DNA from: Streptomyces specialis
Lineage (GTDB): Bacteria; Actinomycetota; Actinomycetes; Streptomycetales; Streptomycetaceae
Reading direction: 5' to 3'
Assembly (NCBI RefSeq): GCF_001493375.1
Contig: NZ_LN929896.1
Span: forward strand, 462,299-526,298
Length of the DNA stretch: 64,000 bases
This document shows positions 1 through 8,272 of the stretch, one piece after another. Position 1 is the first letter of the stretch. Each line of letters begins with the position of its first letter. The notes below the pieces were generated by a model. It was not told where the DNA came from and searched no databases. It saw nothing but the letters and a program-made list of their open reading frames with translations. A program made the position numbers and the translations under genes.

Positions 1-52
1 TCCGCCCGCCCCACACCCCCCGGGGCGTGCGGCCGTCCGGCCGGCGAACCAC

Positions 53-95
53 TTGACTGCCCCGGAGCTCTCCCCCACTGCTCCGGGGCAGTCAA
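53..95. terminator. Perfect inverted repeat, probable bidirectional terminator
   Basis: Two 16-base arms (53-68 and 80-95) are exactly complementary around an 11-base pyrimidine-rich loop. The hairpin lies just downstream of the stop of the minus-strand gene at 118-579 and faces whatever gene lies left of the window. There is no U-tract, which is usual for Streptomyces terminators. Confidence 0.75.
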
Positions 96-117
96 TCGTT
101 CACCGGCGCCCGCCCGG

Positions 118-579
118 TCAGTCGCCGCCCGACCGCGGGATACCGGCCGCCGCCTCGTGCATCGCCATCTCCAGCACGGCCGTGTCCGTCAGCAGCCCCG
201 AGCCGTCCGGCGGGACCAGCCAGCGCACCCCGTGCGCCGTGCGGGTCGGATGCGGCACCACGATCCAACTGCCGCGCCCCCCCGCGCGGATCCCCGCGCC
301 GAGCCAGCGGCCCGCCGTGCCGGGCGGCACGAAGAATCCCCCCCGCGCGCTCCCGTGGTCCGCCAGCACCGGACCCGGCCGGTCGATCAGCCGGGCCAGC
401 ACGTCGAAGGTGGGATGTCCCAGCTCGCCGGAGAGGATCAGCACATCCCATAACCGCCCGGCGGGCAGCAGGGCCACCCCCATCGGGTGCCGCTCCCACT
501 CCCAGCGGCACGCCTCCGGGTCCGGCGCCGCCGACGCCAGCCACTCCATCGCCGTCCTGGTCCCGCCCATGCCGCTCAT
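118..579 (-). CDS. Conserved hypothetical protein, prim-pol-like C-terminal fold (153 aa)
   Basis: Small soluble protein with no signal peptide or membrane segment. The start is supported by an AGGAGG Shine-Dalgarno sequence six bases upstream. Its pattern (a GVALLPAGR strand, a FFVPPGTAGRWL strand, then VRWLVPPDG and an alanine-rich helix) resembles the 'bifunctional DNA primase/polymerase-like' hypothetical proteins common in Streptomyces, of which a second, longer member lies at 38777-39436. No catalytic aspartates of a functional primase-polymerase can be identified, so enzymatic activity should not be assumed. It is a single gene followed by a strong terminator (53-95); its upstream neighbour is also on minus but 127 bases away. 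Function unknown. Confidence 0.7.
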   Translation of the reverse strand: MSGMGGTRTAMEWLASAAPDPEACRWEWERHPMGVALLPAGRLWDVLILSGELGHPTFDVLARLIDRPGPVLADHGSARGGFFVPPGTAGRWLGAGIRAGGRGSWIVVPHPTRTAHGVRWLVPPDGSGLLTDTAVLEMAMHEAAAGIPRSGGD

Positions 580-706
580 GCCGCGCCTCCTCGCCCCCCC
601 GGCCCGGGGTCCGGGCCGGTCGGGTCACGTGGTAGGAGGGCGAACTCGGCGCATTCTTACGCCACTTCACGTCATTTCGCGGTGAACTTCCGCGTGCGGC
701 GGCGCG

Positions 707-1615
707 TCAGGCGTCGAGCCCGCCCGATCCGCCGCCACCGCCGTCACCACTGCCACCGTTGTCACCGGCGCCACCACCGCTGGGCAGGTCCAGCTCCCAG
801 TACGCGGTCTCGTGGTCGTCGCCCGGCCGGAGGTCCAGGGCGAGGATCTCCGCGTGCCCACCCGGGCACGCGATCCGGTGACCGGCCGCCGTCGTCTCCC
901 CCGGCCGCAGCACACCGGTCAGCCGCTGCTCGGGCTCGACGCCGTCGCCCGGGACCGCCTCGCCGTCACAGGCGGCGGTCAGCCGGGAGCCGTCCAGGGC
1001 GATGTCCTCGTCGCCCTCGTTGGCGAGGCGCAGCCGCACCGAGTAGCCGCCGTCGGCGTTCACCGACGGCGCGTCGGCCACCACCACCAGGCCGTCGTCG
1101 AAGGCGACCTGGTCGCCGGTGTCCGCCAGGAAGTCGGCCCCCGCCGCGGACACCACGGGAACCGGCGCGAGGGCCCAGACGAAGAGGAGCACGGTGAGCA
1201 CCGCGGAGACGGCGGCCGAGCCCACGCCGGTCCACAGACCGCCCCGCGCCACACCGCCGTTGGTGGCCTCGCGCCGGCGTGCGCGCCGGAGGCCGACGAC
1301 ACCGAAGATCACCGCGAGGACGCCGAGGACGAGCGTGACCACGCTGAGGATGAAGGTCCAGCAGAGCGCGGCGGCGACGACCCCGAGCACCAGCGACGAC
1401 GTGCCCATGCCGTTGCGCGGCATCGGCGGGTACGGGACCGGCGGGTACGGCGCCGCCCACCCCGGCGGGTACCCGGCGGGCCCCCCGGGGTGGGCCGGGT
1501 ATCCGTACGGCTGCGGCGGCACCGGGGCCACCGGCCCGGCAGGCGGTGGGGGCGCGACCGCGGCGGCGCTCGCGTCCGGCGGACGGAACGGGTTGTACGG
1601 CTGCTCTGCGGCCAC
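707..1615 (-). CDS. Membrane protein: proline-rich N-terminus, DUF4190-like segments, DUF4352-like outer domain (302 aa)
   Basis: Residues 1-66 are rich in Pro, Gly and Tyr, as in many actinobacterial membrane proteins. Two closely spaced hydrophobic segments follow (about 70-110, then the basic loop RRARRRE) and a third at about 125-150. The C-terminal half (about 155-280) is a hydrophilic beta-rich region with two cysteines, like extracytoplasmic DUF4352-type domains, ending in a Gly/Ser/Asp-rich tail. The GTG start has GGAGGT just upstream. It is divergent from the deaminase gene at 1692, with a 76-base gap that must hold both promoters. The architecture suggests a cell-envelope protein; no specific role can be given. 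Confidence 0.8.
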   Translation of the reverse strand: MAAEQPYNPFRPPDASAAAVAPPPPAGPVAPVPPQPYGYPAHPGGPAGYPPGWAAPYPPVPYPPMPRNGMGTSSLVLGVVAAALCWTFILSVVTLVLGVLAVIFGVVGLRRARRREATNGGVARGGLWTGVGSAAVSAVLTVLLFVWALAPVPVVSAAGADFLADTGDQVAFDDGLVVVADAPSVNADGGYSVRLRLANEGDEDIALDGSRLTAACDGEAVPGDGVEPEQRLTGVLRPGETTAAGHRIACPGGHAEILALDLRPGDDHETAYWELDLPSGGGAGDNGGSGDGGGGGSGGLDA

Positions 1616-1691
1616 AGCACCTCCATATCTTCAGGGTGCTCACCCTACGGGCCGCCCGCCCGCCGGGGACCCCCGCCTACGATGAGCTGGC

Positions 1692-2738
1692 ATGCCACCG
1701 ACGCCGGAGGGCCCGTTGTCCGACCTGACCGAGTTCATCGCCGGCCTGCCCAAGGCCGAACTGCACGTCCACCACGTGGGATCCGCCTCCCCCCGCATCG
1801 TCGCCGAGCTGGCCGCCCGGCACCCGGACTCCCCGGTGCCCAAGGACCCCGAGGAGGTGGCCGCGTTCTTCACCTTCCGGGACTTCGCCCACTTCGTCGA
1901 GGTCTACATCGCGGTCGTCTCGCTCATCAAGGACGCCGAGGACGTGCGGCTGCTGACCTACGAGGTCGCCCGCGACATGGCCCGGCAGAACATCCGCTAC
2001 GCCGAGCTGACCGTCACCCCGCACACGTCGGTGATGCGCGGCATCCCCGACGTCGCCTTCATGGAGGCCATCGAGGACGCCAGGACCGGCGCCGAGCGCG
2101 ACCTGGGCGTCGTGCTGCGCTGGTGCTTCGACATCCCCGGCGAGCTGGGCCTCCCGGCGGCCGAGGAGACCGCGCGGCTCGCGTGCGACCTGCGGCCGGA
2201 CGGGCTGGTGGCGTTCGGCCTGGGCGGGCCCGAGATCGGCTGGCCCCGCCCGCAGTTCAAGCCGTACTTCGACCGGGCCATCGCGGAGGGGCTGCACAGC
2301 GTCCCGCACGCGGGCGAGACCACCGGACCCCAGACGATCTGGGACGCCCTGCGGGAGCTGCGCGCCGAGCGCGTCGGGCACGGCACGAGCGCGGTCCGCG
2401 ACCCGGAGCTGCTGGCGTACCTGGCCGAGCACCGGATTCCGCTGGAGGTCTGCCCCACCTCCAACGTCGCCACCCGGGCGGTGCCCTCGCTGGAGGAGCA
2501 CCCGCTGCGGCAGATGGTGGACGCCGGGGTGCTGGTGACGATCAACAGCGACGACCCGCCCATGTTCGGCACCGACCTCAACACCGAGTACGGCGTCGCC
2601 GCGCGCCTGCTGGGCCTGGACGCGGCCGGGGTGGCGGCGCTGGCGAAGAACGCCGTCGACGTCTCCTTCATGGACGCGGCCGGCAAGGCCCGGCTCGCGG
2701 CGGAGATCGACGCCCACCTGGCCACGTGGCCGGGGTGA
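1692..2738 (+). CDS. Adenosine deaminase-family enzyme, probable 6-aminodeoxyfutalosine deaminase (348 aa)
   Basis: Zinc-dependent amidohydrolase of COG1816. Visible metal and catalytic motifs: HxH (His25, His27, in ELHVHHVGS), VPHAGET, RVGHGTS and the NSDDPPMFGTDL metal-binding aspartate loop. The HVHHVGS form and overall sequence match the Streptomyces subgroup that includes Sav2595 of S. avermitilis, reported to deaminate 6-aminodeoxyfutalosine in the futalosine route to menaquinone rather than adenosine; the substrate call here is inference from that resemblance. An alternative TTG start at 1716 has a better ribosome site (GGAGG five bases upstream) and would remove eight residues. The stop overlaps the start of the next gene (GTGA), so the two are translationally coupled. 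Confidence 0.85.
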   Translation: MPPTPEGPLSDLTEFIAGLPKAELHVHHVGSASPRIVAELAARHPDSPVPKDPEEVAAFFTFRDFAHFVEVYIAVVSLIKDAEDVRLLTYEVARDMARQNIRYAELTVTPHTSVMRGIPDVAFMEAIEDARTGAERDLGVVLRWCFDIPGELGLPAAEETARLACDLRPDGLVAFGLGGPEIGWPRPQFKPYFDRAIAEGLHSVPHAGETTGPQTIWDALRELRAERVGHGTSAVRDPELLAYLAEHRIPLEVCPTSNVATRAVPSLEEHPLRQMVDAGVLVTINSDDPPMFGTDLNTEYGVAARLLGLDAAGVAALAKNAVDVSFMDAAGKARLAAEIDAHLATWPG

Positions 2739-3415
2739 TCGCGGTCGCCCACCGCGGCGACCCGTACCGGGTCCGGGAGAACACCCTGGCGTCCTTCCGG
2801 TCCGCCATCGCCGCCGGGGCCGACGCCGTCGAGCTGGACGTCCGCCTCTCGGCCGACGGCGTGCCGGTGGTGGTGCACGACGCCACGCTGAAGCGGCTGT
2901 GGGGTCACGACCTGCCGGTGGCGTCGCTGACGGCCCGCCGCATCGCGGAGCTGACGGGCGGCGGCGTCCCGACGCTGGCCGAGGCGCTGGCGGTGACGGC
3001 GCCGGTGCGGACGCTGATCGACCTGCCGGAGCGGGCCTCGGCGACCGCGCTGGCGGCGATGGCCGTGGTCCGCGAGACCGGCACGGGGGCGCGGGTCTGG
3101 TACTGCGGGGACGTCGCCGCGCTGCGCGCGGTGCGGGCGGCCGACGCGGCGGCGGAGATCGCCCTCACCTGGAAGCGCGCCGCGCGTCCGCGCGACGCGC
3201 TGCTGGCCGAGGTGCGGCCCCGCTGGCTCAACTACCGCTTCGGGCTCATCACCCGCGAGACGGTGGAACGCGCGCGGGCCGACGGCTACCGGGTCGCCGC
3301 GTGGACGGCGGACAGCCGCCGCACGATGCGGCGGCTGCTGGCCCTCGGCGTCACGGCGATCACCACCAACCGCGTCGCGGTCCTCCGCTCGGTGCTGGGC
3401 GCGACCGGCCGCTGA
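2735..3415 (+). CDS. Glycerophosphodiester phosphodiesterase (226 aa)
   Basis: GDPD-family TIM-barrel enzyme that hydrolyses glycerophosphodiesters to glycerol 3-phosphate and an alcohol. The family motifs are in order: AHRGDPYRVREN near the start (catalytic His and metal-binding Glu), ELDVRLSADGVPVVVHD (metal-binding Glu/Asp and second catalytic His), and the late AAWTADS / GVTAITTN strand. The start is taken as the GTG at 2735, overlapping the upstream deaminase stop by four bases; an in-frame GTG at 2726 is possible. There is no signal peptide, so it is cytoplasmic. It is convergent with the aldehyde dehydrogenase gene. A GDPD downstream of this deaminase also occurs in other streptomycetes as far as I recall. 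Confidence 0.88.
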   Translation: MIAVAHRGDPYRVRENTLASFRSAIAAGADAVELDVRLSADGVPVVVHDATLKRLWGHDLPVASLTARRIAELTGGGVPTLAEALAVTAPVRTLIDLPERASATALAAMAVVRETGTGARVWYCGDVAALRAVRAADAAAEIALTWKRAARPRDALLAEVRPRWLNYRFGLITRETVERARADGYRVAAWTADSRRTMRRLLALGVTAITTNRVAVLRSVLGATGR

Positions 3416-3454
3416 GCACGGCGCCCGGCGCGGGACGCCGGGCGCCGCCGCGGG

Positions 3455-4888
3455 TCACAGCGCGGTCATCACATGCTTGACGCGGGTGTAGTCGTCCAGA
3501 CCGTAGGCCGAGAGGTCCTTGCCGTACCCGGACTTCTTGAAGCCGCCGTGCGGCATCTCCGCGACCAGCGGGATGTGGGTGTTGATCCAGACGCAGCCGA
3601 ACTCCAGGGCCCGCGACATGTGCATGGCCCGCGCGTGGTCCGTGGTCCACACCGACGACGCCAGCCCGTACTCCACGTCGTTGGCGTACGCCAGGGCCTG
3701 TGCCTCGTCGGTGAACTTCTGCACGGTGATCACCGGTCCGAAGACCTCCCGCTGCACGATCTCGTCGTCCTGGCGGCAGCCGGTGACCACGGTCGGCGCG
3801 TAGAAGAACCCGCGCTCGCCCACCCGGTGGCCGCCCGTGACGACCGTGGCGTGGGACGGGAGGCGGTCGATGAAGGCGGTGACCCTGGCGAGGTGCGCGG
3901 GGCTGTTCAGCGGGCCGTAGAAACAGTCGGGGTCCGTGACGTCGCCCGTCCTCACCTCCTGGGCCGCCTTGGTGAGCGCGGCCACGAAGTCGTCGTGGAC
4001 CGACTCGTGGACCAGCACCCGGGTGGCGGCCGTGCAGTCCTGCCCGGCGTTGAAGAAGCCCGCGTCGCGGATGCCCTCGACGGCCGCCTTGAGGTCGGCG
4101 TCCTCGAAGACGACGCAGGGTGCCTTGCCGCCCAGCTCCAGGTGGACCCGCTTGAGGTCCTTCGCGGCACTGGCCGCCACCTCGGTGCCGGCCCGCACGG
4201 AGCCGGTGATCGAGACCATGGCGGGGGTGGGGTGCTCCACCATCAGCCGCCCGGTGTCCCGGTCGCCGCAGACCACGTTGAGGACGCCGGGCGGCAGGAT
4301 GTCGCCCAGCAGCCCGGCGACGAAGGCGGTCGACGCCGGGGTGGTGTCGGACGGCTTGAGCACGACCGTGTTGCCCGCGGCCAGCGCCGGGGCGAACTTC
4401 CACACCGCCATCATCACCGGGTAGTTCCACGGGGTGACCTGCGCGCAGACACCGATCGCCTCGCGCCGCACGAACGAGGTCATCCCCTCCATGTACTCCC
4501 CCGCCGACTTCCCCTCCAGCATCCGCGCGGCCCCGGCGAAGAACCGGATCTGGTCGAGCATCGGCGGCAGCTCCTCCTGCCGGGTCAGCTCCAGCGGCTT
4601 GCCGGTGTTCTCGCACTCGACGGCCAGCAGCTCGTCCGCGTGCTTCTCGAACGCGTCCGCGACGCGCAGCAGCGCCATCTGCCGGGCGGCGGGCGTGGTG
4701 TCGCGCCAGGCCGGGAAGGCAGCGGCGGCGGCGGCCATCGCGGCGTCCACGTCGGCCGCGCCGGACAGCGGCGCCGTGGCGAACGCCAGCCCGGTCACCG
4801 GGTCCACCACATCGGTGGTCCGCCCGTCGGCGGCGTCCCGGAACTCCCCGTCGATGTAGTTGCGCACACGGCGCGGTTCGGTCGTCAC
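3455..4888 (-). CDS. NAD-dependent aldehyde dehydrogenase, gamma-aminobutyraldehyde (1-pyrroline) dehydrogenase type (477 aa)
   Basis: Full-length ALDH of the betaine/aminobutyraldehyde group. Visible residues include the oxyanion Asn in TPWNYPVMM, the general base Glu251 in ELGGKAP and the catalytic Cys285 in NAGQDCTA. The GTG start at 4888 has AGGAGG four bases upstream; a longer reading frame to 5092 exists but lacks a ribosome site. The sequence resembles the streptomycete enzyme placed near polyamine genes (SCO5657 in my memory), suggesting oxidation of 4-aminobutanal to GABA in putrescine or spermidine catabolism. The polyamine transporter genes found next to it in S. coelicolor are not present here; an unrelated ABC pair follows. 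The exact aldehyde is inferred. Confidence 0.88.
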   Translation of the reverse strand: MTTEPRRVRNYIDGEFRDAADGRTTDVVDPVTGLAFATAPLSGAADVDAAMAAAAAAFPAWRDTTPAARQMALLRVADAFEKHADELLAVECENTGKPLELTRQEELPPMLDQIRFFAGAARMLEGKSAGEYMEGMTSFVRREAIGVCAQVTPWNYPVMMAVWKFAPALAAGNTVVLKPSDTTPASTAFVAGLLGDILPPGVLNVVCGDRDTGRLMVEHPTPAMVSITGSVRAGTEVAASAAKDLKRVHLELGGKAPCVVFEDADLKAAVEGIRDAGFFNAGQDCTAATRVLVHESVHDDFVAALTKAAQEVRTGDVTDPDCFYGPLNSPAHLARVTAFIDRLPSHATVVTGGHRVGERGFFYAPTVVTGCRQDDEIVQREVFGPVITVQKFTDEAQALAYANDVEYGLASSVWTTDHARAMHMSRALEFGCVWINTHIPLVAEMPHGGFKKSGYGKDLSAYGLDDYTRVKHVMTAL

Positions 4889-5220
4889 GGCACCCTCCTG
4901 CCTTCCCGGCCCGACCCCTGTCGGGCCTCCCAGCCTATGCCCCACCCCGGTCACACCACACTGCCACAGCCAGCAGATCCTTCCGCGCCACACCGGAACA
5001 CGAAGGAAAAACAGCTTGCTTTTCCCCATCAGAAGGGAAATCTTTCGCCAGCCCAGGCCCCCGGTGCACCGTTCGGAGGATTCTGCGGACAACCCGCCGA
5101 GTCGCCGTCCGGGCCCCGCGGGGCTGTGTCAGCGTGCGGAGGAGTCCGTGACCGATTCCCCGGCCGTTCGTTCACCCGGCCGGGGGAGTCAGAACCGCTA
5201 CGAGCGGAGGTGCCGGAGAC
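4889..5220. promoter_or_regulatory. Divergent intergenic region, 332 bp
   Basis: It separates the minus-strand aldehyde dehydrogenase from the plus-strand ABC ATPase, so promoters for both must lie here. A relatively AT-rich patch (about 4995-5050) stands out from the GC-rich surroundings and holds a small dyad, TTTCCC at 5021-5026 and GGGAAA at 5035-5040, a candidate operator. GC-rich hairpin potential is present around 5115-5130. I see no convincing small gene. Confidence 0.4.
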
Positions 5221-5928
5221 ATGGCCCCACCCGACAACGACGTCCTCTGGGCACGCGGTGTGCACTACGCCCACCACGGCTCGCCCGCGCTGCTCGGAGT
5301 CTGCCTCGGCGTCCGCCAGGGCGAGATCCTCGCCGTCACCGGACCGCGCGGCTGCGGCAAGAGCACGCTCCTCGGCTGCCTGTCCGGGCAGCTCGTGCCC
5401 GCCGAGGGCGAGGTCTGGTTCAACAGCATGCCCGTCCACACCCTCACCCCCACCTCGCGGGAGCGGCTGCGCCGCGACCGCTTCGGCTGGGTGGGCGACA
5501 CCCCGCAGCTCCTGCCCGAGCTGACCGCCTGGGAGAACGCCGCGCTGCCGCTGCTGCTGGCCGGCACCGGCCACCGCAAGGCCCGCCGGACCGCGATGGA
5601 GTGGCTCGACCGGCTCGACGTCGGGGACTGCGCCCGCAAACGGCCCACCGCGCTGCTCCAGTCCCAGCGGCAGCGGGTCGCGATCGCGCGGGCGCTGGTG
5701 CACCAGCCCGACGTGCTGTTCGCGGACGAGCCGACCGCGCCGCTGCACCGCGCCGACCGGGCGCAGGTGCTGCGGACCCTGACCACGGCGGGCCGCTCGC
5801 ACAGCATCACCGTGGTCATCGCGACGCACGACCCCGAGGTCGCCACCCTGGCCGACCGGACGGTCCACCTCCTCGACGGCCGCGCGTCCGGCGCGCCCCA
5901 CACAGCCACATGCTCGCTCTCCGCCTAG
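5221..5928 (+). CDS. ABC transporter ATP-binding protein with degenerate signature and D-loop (235 aa)
   Basis: Single nucleotide-binding domain of the LolD/MacB/FtsE class that works with a membrane permease. Walker A is GPRGCGKST, a Q-loop Gln is in DTPQLLPEL, Walker B is VLFADEP and the switch His is in IATHDPE. The usual LSGGQ signature is replaced by LLQSQRQ and the SALD D-loop by APLH. This may mean an altered ATPase cycle; I recall related streptomycete ABC proteins with QSQRQ, so it may be a family trait. A GGAGGT sequence lies upstream of the ATG. The 3' end overlaps the permease start by 19 bases, consistent with a two-gene operon. Substrate unknown. Confidence 0.85.
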   Translation: MAPPDNDVLWARGVHYAHHGSPALLGVCLGVRQGEILAVTGPRGCGKSTLLGCLSGQLVPAEGEVWFNSMPVHTLTPTSRERLRRDRFGWVGDTPQLLPELTAWENAALPLLLAGTGHRKARRTAMEWLDRLDVGDCARKRPTALLQSQRQRVAIARALVHQPDVLFADEPTAPLHRADRAQVLRTLTTAGRSHSITVVIATHDPEVATLADRTVHLLDGRASGAPHTATCSLSA

Positions 5929-7201
5929 CCCGCGGCGCGGACCCGACGGCGCTGTGCCGCAGACTGCTCCTCGTCTGCGCGGCGGCCGGCGTCGGGTTCC
6001 TGCTGCTCAGCGCCCTCGCCTACGCCGTCGGCCACCCGGGCGAAGGCCGCTCGGCGGCGCTCCGCCTGGCCTGGTGCGCCGTGCCCCTGGCCGCGAACGT
6101 CCAGCTCGCCATCGCCGTCGCCCGGGCGGACCCGGCCACGCGGCCCGCCTCGGGCCTCGACATGGCGGGGCTCGGCCCGGCGCGCGTCCCGGTGCTCGCC
6201 GCGATGTCCACGGCCCTGGCGGGAACGGTGGGCAGCGGCCTGGCGCTGCTGCTCTTCCTGCACCTGCGGGGCGACCTGATCGGGCTGCCGTTCGGCGGTG
6301 CCGCGGCCGGGACGCTCGGGGCGGGCCGTTCGCTGCCGCTGGGTGCCGCGCTGACCCTGCTGGCCGTCGCGCCCGCCGCCGCCGCGGCCGGGGGCTCGCC
6401 CGCTCCTTTTACACATCTGCCGCTGCCGCCGAGGGGACTGGTGCAGAACTTGTCTGCAGCCGTATCTCCCGACCGAAATACGAGTCTGCAGCCGGACCGG
6501 CGCATAGTCGCTCGCTACGGTTGCTAGAGTAGCGGTACCGCACGTGTATCGGACTGTCCTCTACGTCCACAGCTTCTGATGAGTATAAGATACAGGGCCT
6601 GCCCTGGGGCACCGCCCTGATCACCGGGGGCATCGCGCTCAGCGCCTACGCCGGGAACGACGCGGCGGCCTCCGCCCCCGCGCCCGACGGCTGGCTGCCG
6701 CTTCCGGGCGCGCTGGGCGGTGTCACCGCGGGCGTGGTCGCCGGCTGGCTGCTGATCGCGGCCGGGATCGTGCTGGCCGCGCCGGGCCTGGTCCACCTGT
6801 GCGGGCGGCTGCTGTCCGGCGGCAGGCCGGGCGTGCTGCGGCTGCTGGCCGGGCGGGCGCTCCAGGAGGAGGCGCGCCGGGTCGGCCGCCCGCTGGGCGC
6901 CCTGGTCGCCGCGTCGGCCGCGCTGCTGGCGGCGCGGGAGCTGGACGGGCTGGACGGGTTCGGCCCGCTCGGCGCCCTCGGCGCCGCCGTGGTGCTGGCC
7001 TGCGCGCTGGGAACGGTGGCGACCGTCGCCGACGAGGGACGGGCGGCCCGCCGGACGGCGACCGCCGCCCTGTCGAGGCTCGGCGCCCCGCGCACGCTGC
7101 TCCGCGGCGCGGCCGTGCTGCGGGCCACGGTGCTGGTGTCGGTGCTGGCACCGGTGACCTGGCTGGCCGCCTACCTGATCGCCCTGCCGGCCGGGCACTG
7201 A
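5910..7201 (+). CDS. ABC transporter permease, interrupted in this assembly by adapter-derived sequence
   Basis: The 5' part (5910 to about 6400) starts MLALRLARGADPT and contains hydrophobic segments at about residues 20-45, 52-70, 92-120 and 145-165. The 3' part (about 6596-7201) continues with similar Ala/Leu/Gly-rich membrane segments and ends ...LPAGH. The two parts are in different frames and are separated by about 195 bases that match sequencing adapter, not genome (see 6400-6595). The gene is therefore probably intact in the organism, with an unknown number of missing bases. It overlaps the upstream ATPase and probably forms the membrane half of that transporter, in the broad FtsX/MacB-like permease style. 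Substrate unknown. Confidence 0.75.
6400..6595. other. Assembly artefact: two inward-facing degraded Nextera adapters
   Basis: Positions 6400-6432 match the read-through form of the Nextera Read 1 adapter at 26 of 33 positions, and 6441-6469 match the following P5 segment at about 18 of 29, including GCCGTATC exactly. From the other side, 6555-6562 is TGTCCTCT (7 of 8 to i5 index TATCCTCT) and 6563-6595 matches the forward adapter at 26 of 33, ending TATAAGATACAG against TATAAGAGACAG. The centre (about 6470-6554) is noise. The adapter comparison is from memory of the published Illumina sequences. Confidence 0.93.
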
Positions 7202-7226
7202 CCCCGCACGCCCGGGCGCGTCGGGC

Positions 7227-8270
7227 TCACTCCGGGAGCGCCACCACATCCGCCCGGTCGAACGCGACCCCGACCGCCTCGCCCTCCGCCGGGGCGTCGC
7301 GCAGCGGACACGCCGCCTCCAGGGCGGGCCCGCGCTCGGGGTCGAGGTGCAGCAGCACATGGTCGCCGCGGAACGTGCGGGCGCCGACCGTCGCGCGCGG
7401 GCCGGCGGGGTCGGCGCCCGGCGCGGTGAGCCGGACGCCCGACGGCCGGACGAGGAGCCGGCACGGGCCGGGCGGGGTGCCCTCGGGCACCGGAACCGGT
7501 CCCCAGGGCGTCCGCGCGGTACCGTCCGCCCCGACCGTGGCCCGGACCAGATTGCGGAAGCCGAGGAACCGGGCGACGAACGCGTCGGCCGGCCGCCGCC
7601 ACACCTCCACCGGGGTGCCGGTCTGCGCCACGCGCCCCTCACGCATCACCACCACCCGGTCGGCCAGTGCGAACGCCTCGCCCTGGTCGTGGGTGACGGC
7701 CAGGACCGTGGTGCCCAGGCGGCGGAAGAGCTGCCGCAGCTCGACGACGAGCCGCTCCCGCAGATCGCGGTCGAGCTGGCCGAGCGGCTCGTCCAGCATC
7801 AGCAGCCGGGGGCCGGGCGCCAGCGCGCGGGCGAGCGCCACCCGCTGCTGTTCCCCGCCCGACAGGGCGTCCACGGCGCGGCGCTGGGCGCCCGGCAGCC
7901 CCACCAGATCGAGCAGTTCGGCGACCCGCCGCCCGGTCTCGGCCCGGGGCACGCGGCGCATCCGCAGGCCGAACGCGATGTTGCCGCCGACGTCCCGCTG
8001 CGGGAAGAGCTGGTGGTCCTGGAACATGAGCCCGACCTCGCGGCGGTGCGTCGGCACCCCGGCCTGGTCCCGGCCGGCCAGCCGGACCGTTCCCGCGTCG
8101 AGATCCGTCAGTCCGGCGACGGCGCGCAGCAGCGTGGACTTGCCCCCGCCGCTGGGTCCGAGCACGCAGACCGTCTCGTGCTCCGCCACCCGCAGGCCGA
8201 CGGAGTCCAGGGCGGTGCGGCCCTGGTAACGGACGGTCAGCCCCTCGGTCTCCAGCAGTATCTTCGGCAT
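7227..8270 (-). CDS. thiQ: Thiamine ABC transporter ATP-binding protein (347 aa)
   Basis: Complete nucleotide-binding domain: Walker A GPSGGGKST, Q-loop MFQDHQLFP, signature LSGGEQQRVALARAL, Walker B LLMLDEPLGQLD and switch His in AVTHDQGEA. Beyond about residue 240 there is a TOBE-like regulatory domain, as in FbpC/PotA-type ATPases; E. coli ThiQ is shorter and lacks this. It follows the permease gene after two bases (or a GTG at 8276 overlaps its stop). It is the last gene of the operon thiB-thiP-thiQ, which reads from the TPP riboswitch at 11025-11115. It powers thiamine (or TPP) import at the cytoplasmic membrane. The substrate is inferred from the riboswitch and the ThiB-like binding protein. 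Confidence 0.87.
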   Translation of the reverse strand: MPKILLETEGLTVRYQGRTALDSVGLRVAEHETVCVLGPSGGGKSTLLRAVAGLTDLDAGTVRLAGRDQAGVPTHRREVGLMFQDHQLFPQRDVGGNIAFGLRMRRVPRAETGRRVAELLDLVGLPGAQRRAVDALSGGEQQRVALARALAPGPRLLMLDEPLGQLDRDLRERLVVELRQLFRRLGTTVLAVTHDQGEAFALADRVVVMREGRVAQTGTPVEVWRRPADAFVARFLGFRNLVRATVGADGTARTPWGPVPVPEGTPPGPCRLLVRPSGVRLTAPGADPAGPRATVGARTFRGDHVLLHLDPERGPALEAACPLRDAPAEGEAVGVAFDRADVVALPE

Positions 8271-8272
8271 GG

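Noticed and set aside
812..3415. Very long plus-strand frame of 867 codons
   Set aside because: Its first two thirds are antisense or out of frame to the membrane protein and the deaminase; only its last 226 codons (2735-3415, GDPD) are a real gene.
6433..6562. AT-richer segment in the permease as a small mobile element or promoter
   Set aside because: Its ends are adapter in both directions and the centre has no terminal repeats, target duplication or plausible ORF.
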